64,000 nucleotides of DNA from Coprococcus phoceensis (GTDB lineage: Bacteria; Bacillota; Clostridia; Lachnospirales; Lachnospiraceae): contig NZ_FNWC01000007.1 of NCBI RefSeq assembly GCF_900104635.1, positions 868,001 to 932,000 on the forward strand, written 5' to 3'. Positions 1 to 8,253 of this stretch are shown here, piece by piece. The notes beneath the pieces were generated by a model. It had not been told where the DNA came from. It worked only from the letters and a program-made list of their open reading frames with translations, and did no database searches. The translations under genes were made by a program, and so were the position numbers. Numbering within the stretch: the first letter of the stretch is position 1; every line of letters starts with the position of its first letter.

Positions 1-1448
1 CTGTGGGACTTGGACAAGCTATGGCAAAGTTGAATAAAAAAGCATTGATTGCGTTGCGTGAGCCTTCGCTGGGACCTTGTTTCGGCATCAAAGGTGGTGC
101 TGCAGGCGGCGGATACGCACAGGTTGTACCGATGGAAGATTTGAATCTTCATTTCACAGGAGATTTTCATGCAATCACTTCGGCAAACAATCTTTTAGCG
201 GCTCTTTTGGACAACCATATCCAACAAGGAAATGTGCTTCAGATTGATCCGAGACAGGTTGTATGGAAACGCTGTCTTGATATGAATGATCGTGTGCTTC
301 GCAATATTGTAGTTGGCCTTGGGAATAAGATGGACGGTATGGTTCGTGAGGATCATTTTGTCATCACGGTTGCATCTGAGATTATGGCAATTCTCTGCCT
401 GGCTGATGACATCAAAGATTTGAAACGTCGCCTTGGAAAGATTGTTGTTGCATATAACTTTGCGGGAGAGCCGGTGACTGCCGATGACTTACAGGCGACA
501 GGTGCGATGACAGCTCTGCTAAAGGACGCCATCAAGCCAAATCTGATTCAGACATTAGAGCATACACCGGCATTAGTACACGGCGGTCCATTTGCAAATA
601 TCGCACACGGATGTAACAGTATCCGCGCAACAAAAATGGCATTAAAATTAAGCGATATTGCAATTACAGAAGCAGGGTTTGGCGCTGACCTTGGTGCAGA
701 AAAATTCATGGATATTAAGTGCAGAATGGGGAACCTGAAACCGGATGCGGTAGTGATTGTCGCAACTGTGCGGGCCTTGAAATACAACGGTGGAGTTGCT
801 AAGAAAGACCTGAATGAAGAGAATCTGGAAGCATTGAAAAAAGGTATTGTGAACCTGGAAAAACATATTGAAAATGTTCAAAAATTTGGTGTTCCGGTTG
901 TTGTGACACTAAATTCATTTGTGACAGATACCGATGCAGAAAATGAGTTTATCAGACAATTTTGCGAAGAAAGAAACTGCGAATTTGCACTTTCAGAAGT
1001 ATGGGAAAAAGGTGGCGAAGGCGGTATCGCATTAGCAGAAAAAGTTTTGAATACATTGGAGACAAAAGAGAGCCATTTCCATACATTGTACGAAAACAGT
1101 CTTTCTCTGAAAGAGAAGATCGAGACGATTTCAAAAGAAATCTATGGCGCAGACGGTGTGGAATATACTCCGGCAGCGGAAAAACAACTTGCTAAGATTA
1201 CGGAGCTTGGATATGGAGAGCTTCCAATCTGTATGGCAAAAAATCAGTATTCCCTCTCTGACGATGCGACACTTCTGGGAAGACCGGAACACTTTAAGAT
1301 CCATATCCGTGAAGTGTATGTCAATGCGGGAGCAGGCTTTGTAGTCGCACTTACAGGTGCAGTGATGACGATGCCTGGGCTTCCGAAGGTGCCGGCGGCA
1401 AATGGCATTGATGTGAATGAGGAAGGAACTATTACAGGATTATTTTAG
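1..1448 (+). CDS. fhs: Formate--tetrahydrofolate ligase, 5' end cut off by the window
   Basis: The enzyme makes 10-formyl-THF from formate, THF and ATP in the cytoplasm. It feeds purine synthesis or the methyl branch of the Wood-Ljungdahl pathway. About 480 C-terminal residues are present. The family is usually about 556 residues, so roughly 75 N-terminal residues lie outside the window. The GTG near position 3 is an internal valine, not the start. The glycine-rich nucleotide region [15 protein letters not shown], followed by [15 protein letters not shown], is diagnostic of the family. folD follows after 11 bases, so the two THF enzymes are probably co-transcribed. I am confident of the identity. 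Acetogenesis cannot be concluded from this alone, because many gut Clostridia carry fhs. Confidence 0.97.
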   Translation, partial: VGLGQAMAKLNKKALIALREPSLGPCFGIKGGAAGGGYAQVVPMEDLNLHFTGDFHAITSANNLLAALLDNHIQQGNVLQIDPRQVVWKRCLDMNDRVLRNIVVGLGNKMDGMVREDHFVITVASEIMAILCLADDIKDLKRRLGKIVVAYNFAGEPVTADDLQATGAMTALLKDAIKPNLIQTLEHTPALVHGGPFANIAHGCNSIRATKMALKLSDIAITEAGFGADLGAEKFMDIKCRMGNLKPDAVVIVATVRALKYNGGVAKKDLNEENLEALKKGIVNLEKHIENVQKFGVPVVVTLNSFVTDTDAENEFIRQFCEERNCEFALSEVWEKGGEGGIALAEKVLNTLETKESHFHTLYENSLSLKEKIETISKEIYGADGVEYTPAAEKQLAKITELGYGELPICMAKNQYSLSDDATLLGRPEHFKIHIREVYVNAGAGFVVALTGAVMTMPGLPKVPAANGIDVNEEGTITGLF

Positions 1449-1459
1449 GGAGAGATTGA

Positions 1460-2299
1460 ATGGCAAAATTAATTGACGGAAAACTGATATCAACACAAAT
1501 TAAAGAAGAATTAAAAGAAGAAGTGGCAAAATTAAAACAAGAAGGAATTGTTCCATGTCTTGCAGTTGTGCAAGTTGGAAAAGATCCGGCATCATCTGTC
1601 TATGTAAATAATAAAAAAAAGGCATGTGCGTTTATCGGAATAGAGTCTTTATCATATGAGCTGGATGAGACTGTGACAGAAGAAGAACTGCTTTCACTTG
1701 TTCAGAAATTGAATGAAGATGAAAAAGTAAACGGAATTTTAGTTCAGCTTCCACTGCCTGCTCATATTCGTGAGGATGCTGTGATTCAGGCGATCGCTCC
1801 GGAAAAAGATGTGGATGGGTTCCACCCGGAAAGTGTGGGAAATATGTGCATTGGAAGAAATGGTTTTCTTCCTTGCACTCCGGCAGGAATTATCGAACTT
1901 TTAAAACGTTCCGAAATTGAAATTGAAGGAAAAGAATGTGTGGTTGTCGGAAGAAGTAATATTGTAGGAAAACCGATGGCATTGCTGTTACTCCGTGAAA
2001 ATGGAACGGTTACGATTACCCACTCTAGAACAAGGGACTTGAAAGAAATTACAGGACGTGCAGATATTCTTATTGCGGCAATCGGAAAACCAAAGTTCAT
2101 TACATCTGACTATGTAAAAGAGGGGGCTGTTGTGATTGATGTAGGTATCCACCGCAATGCAGAAAATAAACTTTGCGGAGATGTAGATTTTGATGATGTG
2201 ATTGAGAAAGTGAGTGCAATCACACCGGTTCCGGGTGGGGTTGGACCAATGACGATTGCCATGCTTATGAACAATTGTATAGAAGCTGTTCGAAAGTAA
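1460..2299 (+). CDS. folD: Methylene-THF dehydrogenase / methenyl-THF cyclohydrolase FolD
   Basis: Bifunctional cytoplasmic enzyme interconverting 5,10-methylene-THF, 5,10-methenyl-THF and 10-formyl-THF. At 279 residues it has the standard length. The catalytic Tyr and Lys lie in the YVNNKKKAC segment near residue 50. GRSNIVGKP is the dinucleotide-binding motif, and the family signature PVPGGVGPMTIAML is near the C terminus. ATG 1460 is preceded by a GGGAGAG ribosome site. It lies directly downstream of fhs and completes the formate-to-methylene-THF route. No separate fchA is seen, which agrees with FolD doing both steps. Confidence 0.97.
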   Translation: MAKLIDGKLISTQIKEELKEEVAKLKQEGIVPCLAVVQVGKDPASSVYVNNKKKACAFIGIESLSYELDETVTEEELLSLVQKLNEDEKVNGILVQLPLPAHIREDAVIQAIAPEKDVDGFHPESVGNMCIGRNGFLPCTPAGIIELLKRSEIEIEGKECVVVGRSNIVGKPMALLLLRENGTVTITHSRTRDLKEITGRADILIAAIGKPKFITSDYVKEGAVVIDVGIHRNAENKLCGDVDFDDVIEKVSAITPVPGGVGPMTIAMLMNNCIEAVRK

Positions 2300-2351
2300 T
2301 TTTGATAGATAATTTGTACTAAAATAAATACAATTTTTTTCTCTAAATCTG

Positions 2352-2399
2352 TTGCGTTAAATAATTAACAGAGTTAGAATACTGTTAAAAGGTTAACAA
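2352..2399 (+). promoter_or_regulatory. Promoter with two Rex-type operators
   Basis: A sigma-A-like promoter is visible: TTGCGT at 2352-2357, a 17-base spacer and TAGAAT at 2375-2380. Two dyads of the form GTTAA-N4-TTAAC overlie it. The first is at 2356-2369, over the -35 edge and spacer; the second is at 2384-2397, just after the -10. The second, extended to 2382-2399, matches the Clostridial Rex consensus TTGTTAANNNNTTAACAA at 13 of 14 fixed positions. Rex is the NADH/NAD-sensing repressor of fermentation genes, including alcohol dehydrogenases. The sites are seen; control by Rex is inferred. Confidence 0.75.
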
Positions 2400-2424
2400 T
2401 ACATATGCAAAAGGAGAGATTGAA

Positions 2425-3606
2425 ATGAGTAGATTTTGTTTACCAAGAGATATTTATCACGGAAAAGGATGTTTAGAAGAATTAAAGAATCTGAAAGGGA
2501 AAAAGGCGATTCTTGTAGTTGGCGGCGGCTCCATGAAACGTCAAGGATTCTTAGATAAAGCAGTGAATTATCTGAAAGAGGCTGGAATGGAAGTACAGCT
2601 GTTTGAAGGTGTCGAGCCAGATCCATCTGTGGAGACTGTTATGAAAGGTGCAGAAGCAATGCGTGCTTTTGAACCAGATTGGATTGTAGCAATGGGCGGT
2701 GGATCACCAATCGATGCTGCAAAGGCAATGTGGGCTTTTTATGAATATCCAGATGTAACATTCGAAGATTTATGTATCCCATTTAACTTCCCGGAATTAA
2801 GACAGAAAGCAAAATTTGCAGCAATTCCTTCTACATCAGGAACAGCAACAGAAGTAACTGCATTTTCTGTTATCACAGATTACGCGAAAGGAATCAAATA
2901 TCCATTAGCTGACTTTAATATCACACCAGATGTTGCAATCGTTGACTCAGAATTAGTAGAAGGGCTTCCTGCTCATCAAGTAGCTTACACAGGTATGGAT
3001 GCACTTACACATGCAATTGAAGCATATGTTTCTACACTGAACTGTGCATATACAGACCCACTTGCAATTCAGGCAATCGAGATGGTGTTTGATTATCTGC
3101 CAGCTTCTTACAAAGGCAACATGGATGCAAGAGCACATATGCATGATGCACAATGTCTTGCAGGTATGGCATTCTCCAATGCATTACTTGGTATTGTACA
3201 TTCTATGGCACACAAAACAGGTGCAGCATTCTCAACAGGACACATTACACATGGTCTTGCAAATGCCATGTATCTGCCATATGTAATTAAATACAATGCG
3301 AAGGATCCTGTTGCAGCAAAACGCTATGCAGAAATCGCTCGCAGAGTAGGATTGGAAGGAGCTTCCGAGAAAGCACTTATCAACAGCTTATGTAAGAAAA
3401 TTGACGACTTTAACGTGATCCTTGGAATTCCGGCTACTTTGAAAGAATTCGGTATCAAAGAAGACGAATTCAAAGAAAAAATTGCATCTATTGCAGAGCT
3501 TGCAGTTGGCGATGCCTGTACAGGTTCTAATCCACGTGCAATTGATCCGGCTACTATGGAAAGACTATTTACATGCGTTTACTACGGAACAGAAGTGGAC
3601 TTCTAG
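2425..3606 (+). CDS. Iron-containing alcohol dehydrogenase
   Basis: Group III metal-dependent alcohol dehydrogenase of 393 residues, the usual length. It reduces an aldehyde to an alcohol with NAD(P)H to dispose of fermentation electrons. MGGGSPIDAAKAMW is the nucleotide-binding loop, and PSTSGTATEVTAFSV follows. The metal ligands include Asp and His around GMDALTHAIEAYV and the His residues of HSMAHKTGAAF and GHITHG. ATG 2425 has an AAGGAGAG ribosome site. It has its own promoter with Rex-type operators and its own terminator. The exact substrate (butanol, ethanol, 1,3-propanediol or lactaldehyde) cannot be read from the sequence. Confidence 0.92.
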   Translation: MSRFCLPRDIYHGKGCLEELKNLKGKKAILVVGGGSMKRQGFLDKAVNYLKEAGMEVQLFEGVEPDPSVETVMKGAEAMRAFEPDWIVAMGGGSPIDAAKAMWAFYEYPDVTFEDLCIPFNFPELRQKAKFAAIPSTSGTATEVTAFSVITDYAKGIKYPLADFNITPDVAIVDSELVEGLPAHQVAYTGMDALTHAIEAYVSTLNCAYTDPLAIQAIEMVFDYLPASYKGNMDARAHMHDAQCLAGMAFSNALLGIVHSMAHKTGAAFSTGHITHGLANAMYLPYVIKYNAKDPVAAKRYAEIARRVGLEGASEKALINSLCKKIDDFNVILGIPATLKEFGIKEDEFKEKIASIAELAVGDACTGSNPRAIDPATMERLFTCVYYGTEVDF

Positions 3607-3627
3607 AAGTAATATACATAAATTTAC

Positions 3628-3658
3628 AAAAAGCGGGTGTATTGTGCACTCGCTTTTT
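3628..3658 (+). terminator. Rho-independent terminator of the alcohol dehydrogenase
   Basis: The arms AAAAAGCGGGTG (3628-3639) and CACTCGCTTTTT (3647-3658) pair over 12 positions with one G-U, around a 7-base loop, and end in five T residues. This ends the monocistronic alcohol dehydrogenase transcript. Confidence 0.85.
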
Positions 3659-3699
3659 ATCTAATATAATAGAGTGTGAAGCAAAATTGAGAATACCGC

Positions 3700-3728
3700 T
3701 TGAAATTTTCAAAGTTTTGCTTTATCAT
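3700..3728 (+). promoter_or_regulatory. Sigma-A-like promoter of the nfnAB-type operon
   Basis: TTGAAA at 3700-3705, a 17-base spacer and TATCAT at 3723-3728, ahead of the ATG at 3761. The same pair of hexamers and the same spacing occur before mutS (29299-29327). Confidence 0.6.
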
Positions 3729-3760
3729 AGTGAAGTATAAAAGAAAATGGGAGGCGTAAA

Positions 3761-4651
3761 ATGTATAAGATACAAAAAGCAGAAAAGTTAGCAGATAAAA
3801 TTTTTCTCATGGATGTAGAAGCAAAAAGGGTAGCAAAGCATTGCGAACCGGGACAGTTTGTAATTGTAAAGATGGATGAGAAAGGTGAAAGAATCCCTCT
3901 CACGATTTGTGATTATAATAGAGAAGCAGGAACGATTACCATTGTATTCCAAACAGTTGGTGCATCTACAGAAAAGATGGCAGAATTAAAAGCAGGAGAC
4001 AGTTTCCGCGATTTCACAGGACCTCTTGGATGTGCTTCGGAGTTCGTTCATGAAGATATAGAAAGTTTAAAGGGCAAGAAGATGTTGTTTGTTGCCGGTG
4101 GTGTTGGTGCAGCTCCTGTATATCCGCAGGTAAAATGGCTCCATGAGCATGGAATTGAAGCGGATGTTATCGTTGGTTCTAAGACAAAAGACATGTTGAT
4201 TCTGGAAGATGAGATGAAAGCAGTTGCTGGGAACTATTATCCTTGTACAGATGACGGTTCTTATGGACATGCCGGAATGGTTACAACAAAGATTGAGCAG
4301 TTAGTGAAAGAGGAAGGCAAAAAGTATGATGTCTGCGTGGCAATCGGTCCGATGATCATGATGAAATTTGTCTGTCTTTTAACAAAAAAATTGGAGATTC
4401 CAACTATTGTAAGTATGAATCCAATCATGGTAGATGGAACCGGTATGTGCGGGGCATGCAGACTTCAGGTTGGAGATGAGATCAAATTTGCATGCGTAGA
4501 TGGACCGGAATTTGATGGACACTTAGTTGATTTTGATCAGGCAATGAAAAGACAACAGATGTATAAAACAGAAGAAGGCCGTGCGATGTTAAAACTTCAG
4601 GAAGGCAATACACATCACGGCGGATGCGGAAATTGTGGAGGTGACAACTAA
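3761..4651 (+). CDS. nfnA: NfnA-type ferredoxin:NADP reductase subunit (FAD, 2Fe-2S)
   Basis: 296-residue flavoprotein of the dihydroorotate dehydrogenase electron-transfer subunit / sulfide dehydrogenase family. An FAD-binding barrel comes first (RIPLTICDY near residue 45). An NAD-binding Rossmann part follows (FVAGGVGAAPVYPQ near residue 110). A 2Fe-2S cluster motif, MCGACRLQVG with a later FACVDG, lies near residue 230. With its partner it forms NfnAB, which bifurcates electrons between NADPH, ferredoxin and NAD in anaerobes. A Cys-rich tail (GGCGNCGG) closes the protein. The next gene starts within its stop codon (TAATG). An older alternative label is a glutamate synthase accessory subunit. 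Confidence 0.88.
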   Translation: MYKIQKAEKLADKIFLMDVEAKRVAKHCEPGQFVIVKMDEKGERIPLTICDYNREAGTITIVFQTVGASTEKMAELKAGDSFRDFTGPLGCASEFVHEDIESLKGKKMLFVAGGVGAAPVYPQVKWLHEHGIEADVIVGSKTKDMLILEDEMKAVAGNYYPCTDDGSYGHAGMVTTKIEQLVKEEGKKYDVCVAIGPMIMMKFVCLLTKKLEIPTIVSMNPIMVDGTGMCGACRLQVGDEIKFACVDGPEFDGHLVDFDQAMKRQQMYKTEEGRAMLKLQEGNTHHGGCGNCGGDN

Positions 4652-6039
4652 TGGCTGATGTATTAAAAAAAGTACCTGTAAGAGAACAGGATCCGAAGGT
4701 ACGTGCAACGAATTTTGAGGAAGTGTGTCTTGGATACAATCAGGAAGAAGCGATGGAAGAAGCGACAAGATGTATTAATTGTAAAAATGCAAAATGTATT
4801 CAGGGCTGTCCAGTCTCTATCAATATTCCAGCATTTATCAAAGAAGTAAAAGAAGGAAATATCGAAGAAGCCTATAAAGTAATTGGAAAATCCTCTGCGC
4901 TTCCGGCAGTTTGCGGACGTGTATGCCCACAGGAATCTCAGTGTGAAGGTCAGTGTATCCGTGGAATTAAAGGAGAGCCTGTTTCCATCGGTAAATTGGA
5001 GCGATTTGTCGCAGATTATGCACTGGAGCATGACATCAAACCGGAAAAAGCAGAAAAAACAAATGGTCATAGAGTAGCTGTGATTGGTTCCGGTCCTGCA
5101 GGACTTACTTGTGCCGGAGACCTTGCGAAACTTGGTTACGAGGTAACTGTGTTTGAAGCATTACATGAACTTGGAGGCGTTCTTGTGTATGGTATTCCGG
5201 AATTTCGTCTTCCAAAACATAAAGTTGTGGCAAAAGAGATCGAAAAAGTAAAAGAACTCGGCGTAAAATTTGAGACAAACGTTGTAATCGGTAAATCTAC
5301 GACAATTGATCAGCTGATTGAAGAAGAAGGATTCGAGGCAGTATTTATCGGATCCGGAGCTGGACTTCCGAAATTTATGGGAATTCCAGGGGAAAATGCG
5401 AACGGCGTATTTTCTGCAAATGAGTATCTGACAAGAAGTAATCTGATGAAAGCATTTGATGATTCTTATGACACACCAATCGTTGCAGGCACGAAAGTAG
5501 CTGTCATCGGCGGCGGTAATGTTGCGATGGATGCAGCAAGAACAGCAGTACGTCTTGGTGCAGATGTACATATTGTTTACAGAAGAAGTGAAGAAGAACT
5601 TCCTGCCAGAGTGGAAGAAGTCCATCACGCAAAGGAAGAAGGAATTGTGTTTGATCTATTGACAAACCCTACAGAAATTCTTGTGGACGAAAATGGCTAT
5701 GTAAAAGGTATGAAATGTGTGAAGATGGAACTGGGAGAGCCAGATGCTTCTGGAAGAAGACGTCCGGTTGTAATTGAAGGTTCTGAGTTCGAGATGGAAC
5801 TGGATACAGTCATCATGTCACTTGGAACTTCGCCGAATCCATTGATTTCTTCTACTACAGAAGGATTAGAAGTAAACAGATGGAAATGTATTGTTGCCGA
5901 TGAAGAATTTGGGAAAACAACAAAAGAAGGCGTTTATGCCGGCGGTGATGCCGTAACAGGTGCTGCGACAGTTATTCTTGCTATGGGAGCAGGAAAAGCA
6001 GGGGCACGAGGTATTCATGAGTACTTAAAAGATAAATAA
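4651..6039 (+). CDS. nfnB: NfnB / GltD-like NADPH-binding flavoprotein
   Basis: 462 residues, usually annotated as gltA, the NADPH-dependent glutamate synthase small subunit. Two N-terminal cysteine clusters (CINCKNAKCIQGCP and CGRVCPQESQCEGQC) bind 4Fe-4S centres. VIGSGPAGLTCAGDLA near residue 145 is the FAD site, and VIGGGNVAMDAARTAV near residue 290 is the NADPH site. The one-base overlap with nfnA and the lack of a glutamate synthase large subunit favour the NfnAB transhydrogenase role over glutamate synthesis. A GGAGG site lies just upstream of ATG 4651. A large palindrome follows the gene. Confidence 0.9.
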   Translation: MADVLKKVPVREQDPKVRATNFEEVCLGYNQEEAMEEATRCINCKNAKCIQGCPVSINIPAFIKEVKEGNIEEAYKVIGKSSALPAVCGRVCPQESQCEGQCIRGIKGEPVSIGKLERFVADYALEHDIKPEKAEKTNGHRVAVIGSGPAGLTCAGDLAKLGYEVTVFEALHELGGVLVYGIPEFRLPKHKVVAKEIEKVKELGVKFETNVVIGKSTTIDQLIEEEGFEAVFIGSGAGLPKFMGIPGENANGVFSANEYLTRSNLMKAFDDSYDTPIVAGTKVAVIGGGNVAMDAARTAVRLGADVHIVYRRSEEELPARVEEVHHAKEEGIVFDLLTNPTEILVDENGYVKGMKCVKMELGEPDASGRRRPVVIEGSEFEMELDTVIMSLGTSPNPLISSTTEGLEVNRWKCIVADEEFGKTTKEGVYAGGDAVTGAATVILAMGAGKAGARGIHEYLKDK

Positions 6040-6044
6040 ACTTC

Positions 6045-6087
6045 ATTTGGGGACGTAGTAAAATTCAATTTTACTACGTCCCCAAAT
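6045..6087. repeat. Near-perfect 43-bp palindrome, REP-like
   Basis: The arms at 6045-6063 and 6069-6087 are perfectly complementary over 19 bp, with TTCAA at the tip. They begin with the GGGGACG / CGTCCCC pair and have an AT-rich apex. No T-run follows, so it is not a textbook terminator, although it could stop transcription or protect the nfnB mRNA 3' end. From memory, GGGGAC-type palindromes are dispersed in Clostridial genomes near REP-associated transposases. No transposase is seen here. Confidence 0.8.
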
Positions 6088-6098
6088 TGTAAAAAATA

Positions 6099-6138
6099 TG
6101 TTATAATACCTCCTACGAACAAATTATGACTAGGAGGT
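6099..6138 (+). promoter_or_regulatory. Extended -10 promoter and 8-bp dyad covering the ribosome site
   Basis: TATAAT at 6102-6107 is preceded by TG at 6099-6100, an extended -10. No good -35 is visible. ACCTCCTA (6108-6115) and TAGGAGGT (6131-6138) are exact inverted repeats with 15 bases between them. The second arm is the Shine-Dalgarno of the ZIP transporter. A start near 6114 would leave most of the first arm untranscribed, so it is either a DNA operator or an mRNA hairpin present only on read-through transcripts. Confidence 0.5.
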
Positions 6139-6145
6139 TTTGTTT

Positions 6146-6895
6146 ATGGAATTGGCACTGATTTCGGCTTTTGGTGTAGGTGGTGCGACTATCGTTGGTG
6201 TTATCATCGGTTTCTTTTTTCGGAAAGTACCACACAAATTTAACGATGCGATTCTTGGATTTGCGGCAGGAATCATGCTTTCAGCTGCAATTTTAGGACT
6301 GATTATCCCATCCCTTGAAGAAGGAAATGTGTGGGTGACAGCAGTCGGTATTCTTGCAGGCGCCATTTTTTTGAATTTGGCAGATAAGCTGACTCCACAT
6401 CTGCATCATATCACAGGAGTAGATCATGAAACGCATGCAGACAGACAAAGTAATTTGAACAAAGTGATGTTGTTTGTCATGGCAATTGCAATCCATAATC
6501 TTCCGGAAGGGATTGCGGCCGGTGTTGGATTTGGAAGTGAAAATATCAGCAATGCAATTACAGTTGCGCTGGGTATTGCTTTACAAAACATTCCGGAAGG
6601 AATGGTAATTGTATCGCCTTTGATTATGGCAGGTGTTGCCAGGAAAAGAGTCTTTTTTATTGCCTGTTTTACAGGCGTGGTGGAGATTGTCGGAACGATG
6701 ATCGGATTTGGAGCCGTTTCTATTGCAACAGTAATTTTACCTTTTGCTTTGGCGTTTGCCGGAGGAACGATGCTTTATGTTGTGAGTGATGAGATGATTC
6801 CGGAAACGCATAGTCATGGATATGAACGTATGGCAACGTATTCATTGATTATCGGGTTTCTTACGATGTTGATTATGGATTTTTATATTGGGTAG
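6146..6895 (+). CDS. ZIP family divalent metal transporter
   Basis: 249-residue inner-membrane protein with about eight hydrophobic segments, importing zinc or another divalent metal. The two metal-site motifs of the family are present: HNLPEGIAAGVG in TM4 and QNIPEGMVI in TM5. A His-rich loop (HLHHITGVDHETHAD near residue 85) precedes TM4. I chose ATG 6146 because TAGGAGG ends eight bases upstream; the in-frame TTG at 6140 overlaps that site. The organisation resembles the GufA/ZupT branch. The metal specificity is not determined. Confidence 0.92.
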   Translation: MELALISAFGVGGATIVGVIIGFFFRKVPHKFNDAILGFAAGIMLSAAILGLIIPSLEEGNVWVTAVGILAGAIFLNLADKLTPHLHHITGVDHETHADRQSNLNKVMLFVMAIAIHNLPEGIAAGVGFGSENISNAITVALGIALQNIPEGMVIVSPLIMAGVARKRVFFIACFTGVVEIVGTMIGFGAVSIATVILPFALAFAGGTMLYVVSDEMIPETHSHGYERMATYSLIIGFLTMLIMDFYIG

Positions 6896-6905
6896 GAGTG
6901 TGTCT

Positions 6906-7742
6906 ATGAAAATAACTGTTTTGATTGAAAATACGGCTCCGGAGTACTTAAAATGTGAGCATGGATTGTCGATATATATAGCATATAATGAGAAGTGCTA
7001 TTTGCTTGACACTGGTTCTTCCGATATTTTTATGGATAATGCAGAAGTTTTGAAAACGAAATTGGAAAATGTAGATGCGGCATTTTTATCGCATGGACAC
7101 TATGATTATTCAGGAGGCTTTGAGGCGTTCTTTGAGAAAAACAAGAGCGCAAAAGTTTACTTACAGGAGAGTTCTAAAGAACTTTGTTACAAAAATGTAG
7201 ATGGTGTGCAAAAATATATAGGGCTTCCGAAAGATTTGTTACAAAGATATTCTGACCGTTTTGTATATGTGACAAAAAAATGTCAGGTAGATGATGGAGT
7301 TTGGATTGTACCGCATAGTACAAAAGGATTGGAGGAATATGGAAAACGTGCACATATGTATCGCAAACAGGGAGAGGGGTATGTGGTTGATGATTTTGCG
7401 CATGAACAAAGTATTGTAATAGAATCTCAAAAAGGGTTGATTGTATTCAATAGTTGTTCTCACGGAGGAATTGTCAATATTGTAGATGAAGTACATCACG
7501 CATTTCCTAACGAACAGGTTTATGCTGTTGTGGGAGGTTTCCATTTGAAAGGAATTCACGGGGTAGATTCTTTGTCTGTTACAGAAGAGGAAGTAATAGA
7601 CATAGGAGCATCGTTGTTTCAACGGGGAGTCTCCTATATTTATACAGGACACTGCACAGGACGTCCGGCTTTTGATATTTTAAAACGTGAATTTGGTGAA
7701 AAAGTCCAATATTTGTGTACGGGAACAACAATTACGTTTTAA
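6906..7742 (+). CDS. MBL-fold metallohydrolase with an altered metal motif
   Basis: 278-residue metallo-beta-lactamase-fold protein of the subfamily often labelled 7,8-dihydropterin-6-methyl-4-(beta-D-ribofuranosyl)aminobenzene-5'-phosphate synthase-like. The LLDTGSS strand near residue 35 and LSHGHYDYSGG near residue 60 mark the active site, with later His residues in NSCSHGG, GGFHLKG and YTGHCTG. The usual HxHxDH reads HxHxDY, so one second-metal ligand is replaced by Tyr. ATG 6906 has TAGGAG upstream, and the gene starts 10 bases after the ZIP gene. The substrate is unknown. Confidence 0.82.
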   Translation: MKITVLIENTAPEYLKCEHGLSIYIAYNEKCYLLDTGSSDIFMDNAEVLKTKLENVDAAFLSHGHYDYSGGFEAFFEKNKSAKVYLQESSKELCYKNVDGVQKYIGLPKDLLQRYSDRFVYVTKKCQVDDGVWIVPHSTKGLEEYGKRAHMYRKQGEGYVVDDFAHEQSIVIESQKGLIVFNSCSHGGIVNIVDEVHHAFPNEQVYAVVGGFHLKGIHGVDSLSVTEEEVIDIGASLFQRGVSYIYTGHCTGRPAFDILKREFGEKVQYLCTGTTITF

Positions 7743-7757
7743 GGAAAAGGGGAGTAA

Positions 7758-8237
7758 ATGAAGATTACATTAATTACAGTCGGTAAAATAAAAGAAAAGT
7801 ATTTGAAAGATGCAATTGCAGAGTACAGCAAACGTTTGAGCAAATATTGTAAACTCGAAATCGTGGAAGTGGCAGACGAAAAGACACCGGATCAAGCAAG
7901 TGAAAATGTGGAACGTCAAATTCGTCAAAAAGAAGGGGAGCGTATTTTACGTTATGTGAAAGACGATGCCTATGTATTTACTTTAGAAATCGGTGGAACT
8001 ATGCTGGATTCGGTCGCATTTGCAAAAAAGATGGAAACCTTGGGAATACAAGGGAAAAGTCATTTGATTTTTATAATTGGAGGTTCCATTGGTTTGGGAG
8101 AAGAAGTATTGAGACGTTCCGATTATGCATTGAGTTTTTCAAAGATGACGTTTCCACATCAATTGATGCGGGTGATTTTATTAGAACAGGTGTATCGTGG
8201 CTATCGGATCATTGAAGGTGCACCTTATCACAAATAG
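7758..8237 (+). CDS. rlmH: 23S rRNA (pseudouridine1915-N3)-methyltransferase RlmH
   Basis: SPOUT-class methyltransferase of 159 residues, the exact family length. It methylates pseudouridine 1915 of 23S rRNA in helix 69 on assembled 70S ribosomes. The SAM-binding trefoil knot shows as [13 protein letters not shown], and the C terminus [18 protein letters not shown] is strongly conserved. It has an AAAAGGGGAG ribosome site and sits 15 bases after the MBL gene. Confidence 0.97.
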   Translation: MKITLITVGKIKEKYLKDAIAEYSKRLSKYCKLEIVEVADEKTPDQASENVERQIRQKEGERILRYVKDDAYVFTLEIGGTMLDSVAFAKKMETLGIQGKSHLIFIIGGSIGLGEEVLRRSDYALSFSKMTFPHQLMRVILLEQVYRGYRIIEGAPYHK

Positions 8238-8253
8238 TGGAGGAAGATTGAAA

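Noticed and set aside
4663..5070. 135-codon minus-strand open frame within nfnB
   Set aside because: Phe- and Cys-rich antisense of the cysteine-cluster region; no start signals.
3761..6039. Annotation as a glutamate synthase pair
   Set aside because: No large glutamate synthase subunit is present, and the 2Fe-2S FAD partner fits NfnA.
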